A stretch of DNA of 64,000 nucleotides from Flavobacterium phycosphaerae (GTDB taxonomy: Bacteria; Bacteroidota; Bacteroidia; Flavobacteriales; Flavobacteriaceae), in assembly GCF_010119235.1 (NCBI RefSeq), contig NZ_JAAATZ010000001.1:1084501-1148500 (forward strand), written 5' to 3'. The number at the start of each line of letters is the position of its first letter. Within the stretch, counting starts at the first letter, position 1. Below, piece by piece: positions 1 through 7,517 of the stretch. The notes under the pieces were generated by a model, which worked only from the letters and a program-made list of their open reading frames with translations, was not told the DNA's origin and ran no database searches. A program made the translations under genes and the position numbers.

Positions 1-170
1 TTGTCGCCTTGCTGAATGGTTTCCAAACTTCTGCCATCAATAAAATGACCCGAAGCTATACTTTTGGCCGAAAAACCCGAAAGCAAATCGAGCTGCGGAT
101 AAATAGCAATTCGCAAATAAACTAAAACAATAAGGAGTACAACCGCTAAGATTTTGAAGATTTTTTTCAT
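1..170 (-). CDS. N-terminal fragment of an exported or membrane-anchored protein (edge-truncated)
   Basis: The reverse strand opens at an ATG (168-170) and stays open to the window edge for about 56 codons. The product begins MKKIFKILAVVLLIVLVYL, a charged start followed by a hydrophobic stretch, so it is a signal peptide or membrane anchor; the text that follows (IAIYPQLDLLSGFSAKS) resembles the start of flavobacterial serine hydrolases of the class C beta-lactamase type. That assignment is from memory of similar N-termini; no catalytic motif is inside the window. It is divergent from sufS, with about 125 bp between the two start codons. Confidence 0.6.
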   Translation of the reverse strand, partial: MKKIFKILAVVLLIVLVYLRIAIYPQLDLLSGFSAKSIASGHFIDGRSLETIQQGD

Positions 171-232
171 AAGGATAAAGGAAAAACTGTGCTTTAGTAA
201 ATGTAAAAAAATAAAGTAATTATTAACAAGTG

Positions 233-268
233 TTTGGTAAAATACCAGATTCAATTTTATTACTTTTG
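233..268 (+). promoter_or_regulatory. Candidate Bacteroidota promoter of the suf cluster
   Basis: TACTTTTG at 261-268 fits the -7 pattern TAnnTTTG, and TTTG lies at 233-236. The spacer of 24 bp is longer than usual, so the upstream box is less certain than the -7 box. The predicted start of transcription would lie about 20 bp before the sufS ATG. Confidence 0.4.
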
Positions 269-294
269 TATTTAGAATTTTTCTAAATAATACA

Positions 295-1509
295 ATGTTA
301 GACATCCAAAAAATCAGAGCTGATTTTCCTATACTTTCGCAAAAAGTCAATGGCAAACCACTCGTCTATTTTGATAACGGCGCAACATCGCAAAAACCCC
401 AAGTGGTTATTGATGCGATTTCTAAATATTACCAAGAGATTAATGCTAACATTCACCGCGGTGTGCATACCTTGAGTCAGCTAGCGACTGATGCTTATGA
501 AATTTCCAGAGGTAAAATCCAAAAACACATCAATGCTAAACAGGCTCACGAGGTCATTTTTACTTCGGGAACCACGCATGGGATTAATGCCATTGCCAAC
601 GGTTTTGCCTCCCTTTTAAAAGTTGGGGATGAGGTTTTGGTTTCGGCATTAGAACATCACAGCAATATAGTGCCTTGGCAAATGCTTTGCGAAAAAACCG
701 GCGCGACGTTGAAAGTTATTCCGATGAATGAAAAGGGAGAATTAATCATGTCGGAATACGACAAATTACTTTCGACTAAAACTAAAGTGGTAACAGTAAA
801 TCATATTTCCAACGCATTGGGAACCATCAATCCTGTAAAATACATGATTGACAAAGCCCACGAGGTAGGAGCAGCCATTTTAATTGACGGGGCTCAGGCA
901 ACGCCACATTTAAAACCCGATGTTCAAGCCTTAGATTGCGATTTTTATGTGTTTTCAGGACATAAAATCTGTGGTCCAACCGGTATTGGTATTTTGTATG
1001 GAAAAGAAGATTGGTTGCGTAAATTACCACCCTATCAAGGCGGCGGTGAAATGATTGCGACAGTAACTTTTGAGAAAACCACCTATGCCGATTTACCTCA
1101 CAAGTTTGAAGCCGGAACTCCTAACATTGCTGATGGCATAGTGCTGGGAACGGCGATTGATTACTTGAATGAAGTGGGCTTTGATACTATTGCGAAATAC
1201 GAGCACGAATTATTAGAATATGCTACTAACCAATTAGCAACCATTGAAGGATTGAAAATTTTTGGTACGGCAAAAGAAAAAACTTCCGTAATTTCGTTTA
1301 ATATCGAGGGGATTCATCCGTATGACATTGGTACGATTATCGACAAACTGGGAATAGCAGTGCGAACAGGCCATCATTGTGCTCAACCAATTATGGATTT
1401 TTATAAAATTCCAGGAACCATAAGAGCCAGCTTTGCCTTTTATAATACCAAAGAAGAAATCGATTTGATGGTGGCAGCTGTGAAAAAAGCCCAAATGATG
1501 TTATCTTAA
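295..1509 (+). CDS. sufS: Cysteine desulfurase SufS
   Basis: PLP-dependent class V aminotransferase-fold enzyme that takes sulfur from L-cysteine as a persulfide for Fe-S cluster assembly in the cytosol. At 404 aa it has the usual SufS length. The PLP lysine is Lys224 in SGHKICGPTGIG, and the catalytic cysteine is Cys362 in RTGHHCAQP, the short active-site loop typical of the SufS rather than the NifS/IscS group. It heads a tight same-strand run with a small lipoprotein, SufE and a SufT-like protein, which matches its role as sulfur donor to SufE. SufBCD is not in the window. The assignment is firm. Confidence 0.97.
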   Translation: MLDIQKIRADFPILSQKVNGKPLVYFDNGATSQKPQVVIDAISKYYQEINANIHRGVHTLSQLATDAYEISRGKIQKHINAKQAHEVIFTSGTTHGINAIANGFASLLKVGDEVLVSALEHHSNIVPWQMLCEKTGATLKVIPMNEKGELIMSEYDKLLSTKTKVVTVNHISNALGTINPVKYMIDKAHEVGAAILIDGAQATPHLKPDVQALDCDFYVFSGHKICGPTGIGILYGKEDWLRKLPPYQGGGEMIATVTFEKTTYADLPHKFEAGTPNIADGIVLGTAIDYLNEVGFDTIAKYEHELLEYATNQLATIEGLKIFGTAKEKTSVISFNIEGIHPYDIGTIIDKLGIAVRTGHHCAQPIMDFYKIPGTIRASFAFYNTKEEIDLMVAAVKKAQMMLS

Positions 1510-1520
1510 AAACTAAAAAT

Positions 1521-1958
1521 ATGAAAGCTATAAGCCTAATTTTACTGACCATTTTCCTCGGAAAAAGTTGTTCCAACGAAGCACAAAACGACATCGCTAA
1601 CACCACCCTTCAGTATACAGCAACTACCCGAGGTTTTTTTCAAAAGATAGTAGTAATTAACCAAAAAGCCACTATTTCAAGAGACCGAAACGGGGTGGAA
1701 GCTCCGGAAGAAATTACGATTTCGGATGCTGATTGGAAGGAGTTGGTTGCCAGTTTTGAAAAAATTAATTTGGAAGAAGTTCCCAACTTAAAAGATCCGA
1801 CACAAAAACGTTTTTATGACGGTGCTGCTATAGCAGATCTTAAAATTCGCTATAAGGATAAAAATTATGAAACAGTCCCTTTTGACCATGGTTTTCCTCC
1901 GGCAGCCATTGAAAAACTGGTTACTAAAATAGTTTCCTTAGCCAAAGAAAAAGAATAA
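1521..1958 (+). CDS. Small predicted lipoprotein inside the suf cluster
   Basis: 145 aa. The N-terminus MKAISLILLTIFLGKSC is a lipoprotein-type signal with Cys17 followed by SNEAQ; the residue pattern before the cysteine is a loose lipobox. The rest is soluble and of no family I can name firmly. Its stop codon shares a base with the sufE start (TAATG at 1956-1960), so the two are translationally coupled, and it begins 11 bp after sufS. An envelope lipoprotein between two cytosolic sulfur-transfer genes is unexpected; co-transcription is clear, a role in Fe-S assembly is not. Confidence 0.75.
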   Translation: MKAISLILLTIFLGKSCSNEAQNDIANTTLQYTATTRGFFQKIVVINQKATISRDRNGVEAPEEITISDADWKELVASFEKINLEEVPNLKDPTQKRFYDGAAIADLKIRYKDKNYETVPFDHGFPPAAIEKLVTKIVSLAKEKE

Positions 1959-2377
1959 TGACCATACAAGAAATACAAAATGAAATCGTTGACGAGTTTT
2001 CGATGTTTGACGATTGGATGCAACGTTACGAATACATCATCGATTTGGGAAAAGGCTTGCCGCTTATAGACGAGCAATACAAAACCGATGACAATATTAT
2101 CAAAGGATGCCAGTCCAAAGTTTGGCTGCATGCCGAACCACAAGACGATAAAATTGTCTTTACTGCTGATAGTGATGCCATACTGACGAAAGGAATAATT
2201 GCTATTTTAATTCGGGCGTTTTCCAATCAAAAAGCGAAAGATATTTTAGAAGCCAATACTGATTTTATTGACGAAATCGGATTAAAAGAACATTTGTCAG
2301 CCACCAGAGCCAATGGTTTGGTTTCGATGATTAAACAAATAAAAATGTATGCTTTGGGATACAATACAAAAAATTAA
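1958..2377 (+). CDS. sufE: Sulfur acceptor protein SufE
   Basis: 139 aa, the normal length for SufE. It accepts persulfide sulfur from SufS and passes it to the SufBCD scaffold. The acceptor cysteine is Cys51 in KGCQSKVWL, the family signature, at the same position as in the E. coli protein. The ATG overlaps the stop codon of the upstream lipoprotein gene by one base, and the SufT-like gene starts 4 bp downstream, so the cluster is read as an operon. Confidence 0.95.
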   Translation: MTIQEIQNEIVDEFSMFDDWMQRYEYIIDLGKGLPLIDEQYKTDDNIIKGCQSKVWLHAEPQDDKIVFTADSDAILTKGIIAILIRAFSNQKAKDILEANTDFIDEIGLKEHLSATRANGLVSMIKQIKMYALGYNTKN

Positions 2378-2381
2378 GATT

Positions 2382-2705
2382 ATGGAAGAATTTAAAGACG
2401 ATATCAATTTGGGTGAAAATGTAGTGAAAGTGCTGAAAGGCATTTACGACCCGGAAATTCCTGTAGACATTTACGAACTGGGATTGATTTACGATGTGAT
2501 GATTAATGAGGACAATGAGGTAAAAGTTTTAATGACATTAACCTCACCCAATTGTCCAGTTGCGGAAACCTTGCCGCGTGAAGTAGAAGAAAAAATCAAA
2601 AAAATAGATACCGTAAAAGCGTGTGAAGTTGAAATCACTTTTGATCCGCCTTGGAGCAAAGATTTGATGAGTGAAGAAGCCAAACTGGAGCTGGGAATGT
2701 TATAA
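2382..2705 (+). CDS. SufT-like / MIP18-family (DUF59) Fe-S assembly protein
   Basis: 107 aa from the ATG at 2382, chosen because it follows the sufE stop directly and removes a non-conserved N-terminal extension that would overlap sufE. The core carries the DUF59 signatures GIYDPEIPVDIYELGLIYDV and TLTSPNCPVAETLP, with the conserved cysteine in the second. Members of this family next to suf genes (SUF-associated DUF59 proteins, SufT in Gram-positives) act late in Fe-S cluster delivery. The family is firm; the exact step is inferred from context. Confidence 0.9.
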   Translation: MEEFKDDINLGENVVKVLKGIYDPEIPVDIYELGLIYDVMINEDNEVKVLMTLTSPNCPVAETLPREVEEKIKKIDTVKACEVEITFDPPWSKDLMSEEAKLELGML

Positions 2706-2708
2706 AAA

Positions 2709-3218
2709 ATGCAAGACGAAATCATAAACAGAGTAGCCAATTCTGTGCTCGAAGTGTTCGATTTGGAAGATTATTATCCGGTCGGAACGCGAACACAAAT
2801 TGATATTTCGCAATGGTTGTTGGAAGGTTTTTTGCTCAAAGAGAAAGACTTCCGCGAGGCCTTGAAACATCATGATTGGTCACAATACCAAAATCATTTT
2901 GTGGCGATTCATTGCGCTACAGATGCTATAGTTCCGGCTTGGGCGACTATTTTGGTCACTACTTATGTGGCTCCTTTTGCCCAAAAAGTAATTTCTGGAA
3001 ATCTTACTGATTTGGAAACGGCTTTGTATCAGGAAATTTTACCAACTTTGGATTATTCTCCTTACCAAGACAAACCGGTAATCATTAAAGGCTGTTCTAA
3101 AAAACCGGTTCCCGAAAGTGCTTACATCCTAGCCGTTCAAAAACTGCAACCTTTGGCCAAAAGTATCATGTATGGCGAAGCTTGTTCGGCCGTTCCTTTG
3201 TATAAAAAAGGAAAATAA
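2709..3218 (+). CDS. DUF2480 family protein
   Basis: 169 aa cytosolic protein, three bases after the SufT-like gene and so part of the same operon. It has no signal or membrane segment and contains the phrase KPVIIKGCSKKPVPESAY with a conserved-looking cysteine, typical of the Bacteroidota DUF2480 proteins that I recall beside suf genes. No function is established. The cysteine and the location make a link to Fe-S metabolism possible, as inference only. Confidence 0.8.
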   Translation: MQDEIINRVANSVLEVFDLEDYYPVGTRTQIDISQWLLEGFLLKEKDFREALKHHDWSQYQNHFVAIHCATDAIVPAWATILVTTYVAPFAQKVISGNLTDLETALYQEILPTLDYSPYQDKPVIIKGCSKKPVPESAYILAVQKLQPLAKSIMYGEACSAVPLYKKGK

Positions 3219-3275
3219 TTTTCTATCCTATACGCTATTACTATCTTTGCTGCGAAAATTTTAAACTCGACAGCA

Positions 3276-4169
3276 ATGAAAAAAATGATACTTCTTGTAG
3301 CCGTTGGTTTTTCTATGAATTCAGCTTTTTCGCAAGTAAGTGAAAAAGAACTTTTGAAGAAAACAGAAGAAACGGTCGCCAAAATAATGGAAGAAAAGCC
3401 TAACGGTTGGGATAAAAAAGGCCTATTTACGGTTTTGTTAAATCAGGCTAGTTTCAATAATTGGTTAGCCGGTGGACAAAGCAGTGTTTCCGGGAATGCC
3501 GGATTGAAATACGATTTCAATTATAAAAGCGATACTTGGACCTGGGACAACAAACTGACTGCCAATTACGGTTTGACTAAAATCAATGGGCAGGACCTCC
3601 AAAAAACAGACGACCGATTTGAATTCAATTCTTTGGTAGGTAAGAAAGCTTCCGGGGAATGGTATTACTCTTTCTTTTTCAATTTTAAGACACAGTTTGA
3701 TTCGGGATTTGATCCTGCGGATAATACGGTTAAAATTTCACATTTTTTTTCACCGGCTTATATCCAGTTTGGTCCCGGTATGCTATGGAAAAAAAGCGAA
3801 AACCTGAAAGTAAATATTGCACCGGCCACGTCGAAAGTAATTTTGGTTCACAAGCATTTTACGGAGCTTGGACCGGCTTTCGGGGTACATCAGGGCGATG
3901 CTTCCCGATATGAGTTTGGAGCCGCTGTAAACGCGTATTACAAGTTTAATTTGATGGAGAACGTGACTGCCGAAAACATTCTGAATTTATACACCAATTA
4001 TTTGGAAGACGCCCAAAATGTCGATTTAGATTATACTTTGAATATTGTCATGAAAGTGAACAAATATTTATCGACCAATTTTGCTTTCCAAACTATTTAT
4101 GACGACAATGCTTTCAGCGGATTTCAAACGCGACAGGTGATAGGTGTTGGGGTGAATTATGGTTTCTAA
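3276..4169 (+). CDS. DUF3078 outer-membrane beta-barrel protein
   Basis: 297 aa with a cleavable signal (MKKMILLVAVGFSMNSAFSQ) and alternating, aromatic-rich strands ending in VGVNYGF, as expected of an outer-membrane barrel. The region around LLNQASFNNWLAGGQSSVSG and the following paired strands matches the Bacteroidota DUF3078 family, whose function is unknown. A -7 like TATCTTTG at 3242-3249 suggests its own promoter, and a strong terminator follows, so it is probably monocistronic. Confidence 0.85.
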   Translation: MKKMILLVAVGFSMNSAFSQVSEKELLKKTEETVAKIMEEKPNGWDKKGLFTVLLNQASFNNWLAGGQSSVSGNAGLKYDFNYKSDTWTWDNKLTANYGLTKINGQDLQKTDDRFEFNSLVGKKASGEWYYSFFFNFKTQFDSGFDPADNTVKISHFFSPAYIQFGPGMLWKKSENLKVNIAPATSKVILVHKHFTELGPAFGVHQGDASRYEFGAAVNAYYKFNLMENVTAENILNLYTNYLEDAQNVDLDYTLNIVMKVNKYLSTNFAFQTIYDDNAFSGFQTRQVIGVGVNYGF

Positions 4170-4187
4170 ACCGAATTAATAGTATAA

Positions 4188-4218
4188 AAAAAGTCCCGAG
4201 TACTCGGGACTTTTTTGT
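4188..4218. terminator. Bidirectional intrinsic terminator
   Basis: Perfect 20-bp palindrome from 4192 to 4211 (AGTCCCGAG / CTCGGGACT arms) with A-rich sequence on the left and T6 on the right. It lies between the convergent DUF3078 gene and the trans-sulfuration gene and can serve both. Confidence 0.9.
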
Positions 4219-4233
4219 TTTGATCTAATCAAA

Positions 4234-5409
4234 TTATACTTTGGCTGCGGTTAAGTTAGCTTCCACAAAACTGAAAGCTTGTTCTATATCTGACAGTAAA
4301 TCATCGATATCTTCTACTCCAACGCTTAGGCGAACTAAATCGTCAGTGATGCCAATTTCTTTTCGTTTGTCTTCCGGGATGGAGGCATGCGTCATTAGTG
4401 CCGGATGATTGGCTAATGATTCTACGCCGCCAAGAGATTCAGCTAAGGTGAATACTTTTAGGTTTTCTAAAAAGGCAATAGCATCTTCTTTTTTACCTGA
4501 TTTGAACGTGAAAGAAACCATACCACCGAAACCGTTCATTTGTTTTTTGGCAATTTCATGGAAAGGATGACTAGGTAGACCAGGGTAATAAACAGTAGCT
4601 ATCTTTGGATGATTGGCTAAAAAGGCAGCTACCTTTTCGCCGTTTTCGCAATGACGTTGTACGCGCAGGTGAAGGGTTTTAATACCTCTTAATACCAAGA
4701 AACTATCCATTGGTCCTAAAGTACCTCCTGTGGCGAATTGTTTGAAGTGTAATTCATCACCCAATTCTTTGTCTTTGATGATTAAGGCTCCTGCAATTAC
4801 ATCACTGTGGCCTCCAAGGTATTTAGTGGCTGAGTGCATTACGATATCGGCACCTAAATCTAGGGGCTTTTGCAAGTAAGGTGTGGCAAACGTATTATCA
4901 ACGGCAAAAAGAATATTGTGTTTTTTGGTGATTTTGGCTATTTCAGCAATATCAGCTAATTTCATTAAGGGATTGGTTGGCGTTTCTACCCAAACCAGCT
5001 TGGTGTTTTCATTGATTAGCGACTGAAATTTGGCTATATCATTCATGTCTACAAAGTGGAACTTGATGCCACTGTCTTTGTAGATGCGGGTGAACATTCT
5101 GTAAGTTCCTCCGTAAAGATCATCCATCGCAATGATTTCGTCACCGGCTTTGAACATTCTTAATAAACAATCGGTTGCGGCTAAACCGGAAGAGAAGGCT
5201 AAACCACGTGAACCGTTTTCGATAGACGCCAAGGCATCTTCTAAAGCTTGACGGGTTGGGTTGGCCGCTCTGGAATATTCGTAATCACCCACAGGTTTTC
5301 CGGGAGAAACTTGGGCATAAGTAGAAGTTTGAAATACCGGGGGCATAACAGCTCCTGTTACTTCTTCATGGTGTTGATTGCCATGTATGACTTTGGTATT
5401 GAATTTCAT
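4234..5409 (-). CDS. Trans-sulfuration PLP enzyme (cystathionine gamma-synthase / gamma-lyase family)
   Basis: 391 aa from the ATG at 5409 (MKFNTKVIHGNQHHE). An upstream in-frame extension of 24 residues is possible but is not family-like. The Cys/Met metabolism fold is clear: YEYSRAANPTRQALE, ETPTNPLMKL, and the PLP lysine Lys196 in SATKYLGGHSDV. Residues that separate cystathionine gamma-synthase (methionine synthesis) from gamma-lyase (cysteine synthesis) are not decisive by eye, so metB is a likely but not certain name. It stands alone between a terminator and the 21-bp repeat array in its 5' flank. Confidence 0.93.
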   Translation of the reverse strand: MKFNTKVIHGNQHHEEVTGAVMPPVFQTSTYAQVSPGKPVGDYEYSRAANPTRQALEDALASIENGSRGLAFSSGLAATDCLLRMFKAGDEIIAMDDLYGGTYRMFTRIYKDSGIKFHFVDMNDIAKFQSLINENTKLVWVETPTNPLMKLADIAEIAKITKKHNILFAVDNTFATPYLQKPLDLGADIVMHSATKYLGGHSDVIAGALIIKDKELGDELHFKQFATGGTLGPMDSFLVLRGIKTLHLRVQRHCENGEKVAAFLANHPKIATVYYPGLPSHPFHEIAKKQMNGFGGMVSFTFKSGKKEDAIAFLENLKVFTLAESLGGVESLANHPALMTHASIPEDKRKEIGITDDLVRLSVGVEDIDDLLSDIEQAFSFVEANLTAAKV

Positions 5410-5508
5410 TTTGAATAAATTAGGTAACAAATGTAGCAAGTTTATTTGAAATTTTGCGGTGCTTTTGATTGGATTTAACACTTGACAGACGGAGCTTTAA
5501 CTAAGGTA

Positions 5509-5697
5509 AAGTTTGGGAAAAACCCAAAGAAGTTTTGGATTGCCCCAAAGAAATGTGGGATTTCCCCATGGGAATGTTGGATTACCCCAAAGGGATATTG
5601 TATTTACCCAAAAGAATGTGGGATTATCCCAAGGGGATGTGGGATTTCCCCAAAGGGATATTGGATTACCCCAAGGGGATGTGGGATTATCCCATGT
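5509..5697. repeat. Nine tandem 21-bp units with an internal GGG/CCC dyad
   Basis: Nine contiguous 21-bp units fill 189 bp exactly: 5509, 5530, 5551, 5572, 5593, 5614, 5635, 5656 and 5677 are the unit starts. A typical core is GTGGGATTATCCCAAG, with TGGGATTATCCCA a perfect dyad about a central T. The array lies 100-288 bp upstream of the trans-sulfuration start codon and ends 3 bp from the stop of the DinB-like gene. Several frames are open through it because the unit lacks stops; on the minus strand it is in frame after the DinB-like stop and would read as WGNPTS-type heptads. I read it as non-coding, perhaps a phased protein-binding array. Confidence 0.9.
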
Positions 5698-5700
5698 TTT

Positions 5701-6156
5701 TTAGATAAATTTTCGAATTTGCATCATGATACCGGTGTGAACGGCCTCGTGGTAGTTGTTGAACTCCATGGCTTCTCGGGCATTTTTCATGGTGTAGCCC
5801 GACATGGTGGTAAACTCGGTAAAGGTTTTAAAAATAGCGTTGGCAAAATCTTTTTTGGTTTGCTCGTGTGTGGCAAAAAGAAGTGTTTTTATTTCGTCAA
5901 GTTCTTCTTGAGTTACGCTGTGTTCGGGTTTTGTGCCTCGTTTGTATTTGTTTACCATTTCTTCTGAAACCATCATGGGTAACCCCGATAAGTTGTACAC
6001 TAACATTTGTTGTACAACCACTATGTGAGCGATATTCCAAATCAGGTTGTTGCTAAAGCCTTCGGGGATGGTGTTGAGTTGTTCTAAGGTATAGTTTTCC
6101 AAAAATTTTGAAATGACATTTCGGCTGGTTTGATGGATGTTGAAAGTGGCTTCCAT
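5701..6156 (-). CDS. DinB-like four-helix putative metalloenzyme
   Basis: 151 aa from the ATG at 6156 (MEATFNIHQTSRNVIS). An in-frame upstream extension crosses into the divergent ArsC-like gene and is rejected. The product has the DinB/YfiT layout: a first histidine in NIAHIVVVQQ and a pair in NYHEAVHTG near the C-terminus, the usual three-histidine metal site. Proteins of this fold include thiol-dependent S-transferases, but most flavobacterial members have no known substrate. The stop codon touches the 21-bp repeat array. Confidence 0.88.
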   Translation of the reverse strand: MEATFNIHQTSRNVISKFLENYTLEQLNTIPEGFSNNLIWNIAHIVVVQQMLVYNLSGLPMMVSEEMVNKYKRGTKPEHSVTQEELDEIKTLLFATHEQTKKDFANAIFKTFTEFTTMSGYTMKNAREAMEFNNYHEAVHTGIMMQIRKFI

Positions 6157-6225
6157 TGGATTTAAATTTTTGATAAAAATACAGATTATAAGTGGAAATG
6201 AATTTTCTTTGTAGAAAGAAAAAAC

Positions 6226-6564
6226 ATGACCAATAAAATATACTATCTCGCCTCGTGTGACACTTGTCGCAAAATTATAAAATCGCTTCCTAATGCTGAC
6301 CGATTGCAGTTTCACGACATTCGTCAAAATCCTATAACGGAACAGGAATTGGAAGAAATGTATCAACTTTCAGGAAGTTATGAAGCTTTGTTTAGCAAAA
6401 AGGCTCAGCTTTATAAGTCGATGGATTTGAAAAATAAAACTTTGACGGAAGCCGATTATAAGCAGTATTTATTGCAACATTATACCTTTTTAAGTCGGCC
6501 GGTTTTTATTATTGACGATAAAATTTACATTGGCAACGGACAAAAAACATCATTGACGTTATAA
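6226..6564 (+). CDS. ArsC/Spx-family thioredoxin-fold protein
   Basis: 112 aa. The N-terminus MTNKIYYLASCDTCRKI carries Cys11-x-x-Cys14, and the C-terminal FLSRPVFIIDDKIYIGNG is typical of the ArsC/YffB/Spx fold. There is no arsenic operon nearby and the CxxC pair resembles Spx/YffB more than classical arsenate reductase, so a reductase acting on protein or glutathione disulfides is as likely as arsenate reduction. It is followed after 13 bp by the EamA transporter gene. Confidence 0.88.
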   Translation: MTNKIYYLASCDTCRKIIKSLPNADRLQFHDIRQNPITEQELEEMYQLSGSYEALFSKKAQLYKSMDLKNKTLTEADYKQYLLQHYTFLSRPVFIIDDKIYIGNGQKTSLTL

Positions 6565-6577
6565 AAGTTTTGAGCTA

Positions 6578-7459
6578 ATGACCAAAAGGACTTGGGCGTT
6601 ATTAGCTGCCATGATGGTATCGTTGATTTATGGTGTTTCGTTTACGATTGCCAAAGATGTGATGCCTTTTTATATTAAGCCTTTCGGGTTTATTTTGCTT
6701 CGCGTGGTTGGGGCTACCTTGTTGTTTTGGATGGTTTCCTTTATGGGGCCTAAAGAAAAAATTCAGTGGCAGGATTTTCCGAGAATTGCGGCGGCGGCTT
6801 TGTTTGGGGTCGCCATTAACATGCTTACTTTTTTTAAAGGATTGAGTTATACCTCGCCTATTTCGGCAGCGGTTATTATGGTGACCACGCCCATCATTGT
6901 TTTGATTTTGTCGGCCATTATCATGAAAGAGAAGATCAAGGCATTAAAGATTTTGGGCATTTTACTGGGGCTTTTCGGTACCGGTTTTTTGATACTGTAT
7001 GGCAAATCGGTTGGGGCTGCTACCAATGCAATGCTGGGGAATTTTTTGGTTTTCATCAATGCGGTTTCCTATGCTCTTTACTTGATTATTGTCAAAAAAC
7101 TGATGGATAAATACAACGCCTTCACCTTTGTTAAGTGGATTTATACTTTTGGGTTGTTGATGGTGCTTCCTTTTGGTTGGAGCGAATCTCAGGAAATTCA
7201 ATGGCAGTCGATTCCGCCAATGATACTTTGGGAGATAGGGTTTGTTGTGGTGTTTACCACCTTTTTGACTTACTTATTTAACTTGGTTTCGATGCGGGAA
7301 TTGAAACCTACAACCGTGGCGGTTTTTATTTATTTACAACCGCTTTTCGCAACCGTTTTTGCGATGAGTTTGGGCAAAGACCAGTTGACTTGGGTAAAAG
7401 TAGCTTCGGCGGTTTTGATATTTGTTGGTGTTTTTCTGGTGACTAAGAAGAAATCCTGA
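6578..7459 (+). CDS. EamA-family (DMT superfamily) transporter
   Basis: 293 aa, almost entirely hydrophobic, with about ten predicted membrane helices arranged as two EamA repeats (roughly residues 7-140 and 153-290). The second repeat contains the conserved PTTVAVFIYLQPLFATVFA segment. These inner-membrane carriers export or import small metabolites and amino acids; the substrate cannot be read from sequence. The gene is 13 bp after the ArsC-like gene and probably co-transcribed. Confidence 0.92.
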   Translation: MTKRTWALLAAMMVSLIYGVSFTIAKDVMPFYIKPFGFILLRVVGATLLFWMVSFMGPKEKIQWQDFPRIAAAALFGVAINMLTFFKGLSYTSPISAAVIMVTTPIIVLILSAIIMKEKIKALKILGILLGLFGTGFLILYGKSVGAATNAMLGNFLVFINAVSYALYLIIVKKLMDKYNAFTFVKWIYTFGLLMVLPFGWSESQEIQWQSIPPMILWEIGFVVVFTTFLTYLFNLVSMRELKPTTVAVFIYLQPLFATVFAMSLGKDQLTWVKVASAVLIFVGVFLVTKKKS

Positions 7460-7485
7460 ATCCTAAATCCCAACTCCTCAATTTT
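7450..7485. repeat. 7-bp-period degenerate repeat before yicC
   Basis: Five heptamers in a row related to AAATCCT / GAATCCT / AAATCCC / AACTCCT / CAATTTT, overlapping the end of the EamA gene and stopping directly before the yicC -7 box. It is one of four such tracts in the window. Confidence 0.65.
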
Positions 7486-7488
7486 GAA

Positions 7489-7496
7489 TATATTTG
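7489..7496 (+). promoter_or_regulatory. -7 promoter element of the yicC-gmk-nadD unit
   Basis: TATATTTG fits TAnnTTTG and lies 21 bp before the yicC ATG. No clear TTTG box sits at the expected distance; the position is taken by the 7-bp repeats. Confidence 0.5.
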
Positions 7497-7517
7497 TAGC
7501 TATTAGAAAATAAAAGC

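Noticed and set aside
5410..5508. SAM-type riboswitch before the trans-sulfuration gene
   Set aside because: I found no multi-stem core or terminator pair between the array and the start codon.
5509..5697. CRISPR array
   Set aside because: Units are contiguous with no unique spacers, and no cas genes are present. The same holds for 40960-41148.
5497..5700. Minus-strand heptad repeat (WGNPTS type) in frame after the DinB-like stop, as a read-through tail
   Set aside because: In-frame position has a one-in-three chance, there is no start codon, and the variation is not biased to third codon positions. Kept only as an alternative reading of the array.
5482..5967. 161-codon open frame on the plus strand through the 21-bp array, and a second one at 5513-5704
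   Set aside because: Openness comes from the stop-free 21-bp unit. The frames run across the array and antisense into the DinB-like gene, and the product has no recognisable features.
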